From: Clostridiales bacterium
Lineage (GTDB): Bacteria > Bacillota > Clostridia > Oscillospirales > Oscillospiraceae
Direction of reading: 5' to 3'
DNA length: 64,000 nucleotides
NCBI GenBank assembly: GCA_021205455.1
Contig: JAJPXL010000089.1
Span: forward strand, 1 to 64,000
A program made the translations under genes and the position numbers. Under the pieces are notes generated by a model. The model saw only the letters and a list, made by a program, of their open reading frames with translations, was not told the DNA's origin and ran no database searches. Positions 62,959-64,000 of this stretch are shown here, one piece after another. The first letter of the stretch is position 1. Every line of letters starts with the position of its first letter.

Positions 62959-64000
62959 GTGAAACGGTTACTTGTCTACCTGAAGGATTATAAAAAGGAA
63001 AGCATACTGGCGCCGCTGTTCAAGCTGCTGGAAGCCTGCTTCGACCTGCTGGTGCCGCTGGTCATGACAGCCATCATCGACGTGGGTATTGCCCAGGCGG
63101 ACAGGCCCTATATTTACCGGATGTGCCTGGTGCTGGTGCTGTTGGCTGTGGTGGGCATGGTCAGCGCCGTCACCGCCCAGTATTTTGCGGCCAAGGCCGC
63201 CGTAGGCTTTGGCGCGCAGGTGCGCCACGCCCTGTTCCGCCACATTCAGCACCTGAGCTTTGGCGAGGTGGACCGCATCGGTACCAGCACCTTGATCACC
63301 CGGCTGACCAGCGACTGCAACACGGTGCAAAACGGCGTCAATATGGCGCTGCGGCTGCTGCTCCGCTCCCCCATTGTGGTCTTTGGGGCGCTTATCATGG
63401 CCTTCACCATTGACTGGCAATGCGCCCTGATTGTGGCGGCGGTAATTCCGCTGATTGCAGGGGCTGTCTTTGGTATCACTGGCATCACCATTCCCGGCTA
63501 TAAGCGGGTGCAGGCCAAGCTGGACAGGGTGCTTGGCGTCACCCATGAGAACCTGACCGGCGTCCGGGTGCTGCGGGCCTTCCGCCGGGAGGACGCGGAG
63601 GTGGAGCGGTTCGACGCCGGGAACGAGGCCCTGACCCAGGAGAATCTCCGGGTGGGGCGCATATCGGTGCTGCTGAACCCGCTGACCTATCTGATTATCA
63701 ACCTGGGTGTGCTGGTCATCATCTATGTGGGCGGCTTCCGGGTGGAGGCCGGCACGCTGACTCAGGGGCAAATCGTAGCGCTGGTGAACTATATGGCGCA
63801 GATTTTGGTGGAGCTGGTAAAGCTGGCCAATCTGATCAATCAGCTGTCCAAGATGCTTTCCTCTGCCGACCGCATTGCCGCGGTGCTGGCGGTGGAGCCC
63901 GGCATGGGTGCGCCGGAGGAAGCGCCTGCAATGCAGAGCGCCGCTCCCGCCGTCTCCTTCCAGCACGTCAGCCTGACCTATCAGGGGGCAGGCGCGGTGA
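62959..64000 (+). CDS. ABC transporter (fused permease/ATPase, multidrug-export type), truncated at the window edge
   Basis: GTG start; VKRLLVYLKDYKKESILAPLFKLLEACFDLLVPLVMTA; TGVRVLRAFRRE-type segment; NBD start PAVSFQHVSLTYQGAGAV at the edge. Confidence 0.88.
   Translation, partial: MKRLLVYLKDYKKESILAPLFKLLEACFDLLVPLVMTAIIDVGIAQADRPYIYRMCLVLVLLAVVGMVSAVTAQYFAAKAAVGFGAQVRHALFRHIQHLSFGEVDRIGTSTLITRLTSDCNTVQNGVNMALRLLLRSPIVVFGALIMAFTIDWQCALIVAAVIPLIAGAVFGITGITIPGYKRVQAKLDRVLGVTHENLTGVRVLRAFRREDAEVERFDAGNEALTQENLRVGRISVLLNPLTYLIINLGVLVIIYVGGFRVEAGTLTQGQIVALVNYMAQILVELVKLANLINQLSKMLSSADRIAAVLAVEPGMGAPEEAPAMQSAAPAVSFQHVSLTYQGAGAV

Overview
The window is about 64 kb of GC-rich Firmicutes/Clostridia-type chromosome (spoVAD/AE, Ech hydrogenase, rpoBC), with accessory DNA at the left end. 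From left to right it contains: a complete four-gene Wadjet-type SMC plasmid-defence operon (jetABCD); typA; a tyrosine integrase; a metallophosphoesterase + HD two-gene cassette; a zinc-ribbon surface-type protein; a divergent HTH / Ser-Thr kinase pair; a housekeeping block (type-4 UDG, der, plsY, gpsA, HAD phosphatase, DUF188, MATE, GH25 lysozyme); a 10-gene echABCDEF-hypFCDE [NiFe]-hydrogenase operon with an unusual 8-cluster EchF and a strongly structured leader; pcrA plus an HD protein; a radical SAM / NUDIX / TIGR03915-like operon behind a consensus promoter overlapped by two LexA-box-like sites; a membrane-anchored GH3; guaB; spoVAD-AE; an RluA-family synthase; adenine deaminase; a stand-alone rpoB-rpoC operon with acidic tails; vanY; a histone-H1-like DUF6465 protein with a structured leader; and a truncated ABC exporter. 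The best candidates for undescribed biology are the SOS-like radical SAM/NUDIX/TIGR03915 operon, the polyferredoxin-type Ech with its leader hairpin, and the MPP+HD cassette. No rRNA, tRNA or CRISPR array was recognised. All family assignments come from reading motifs by eye; no searches were run.
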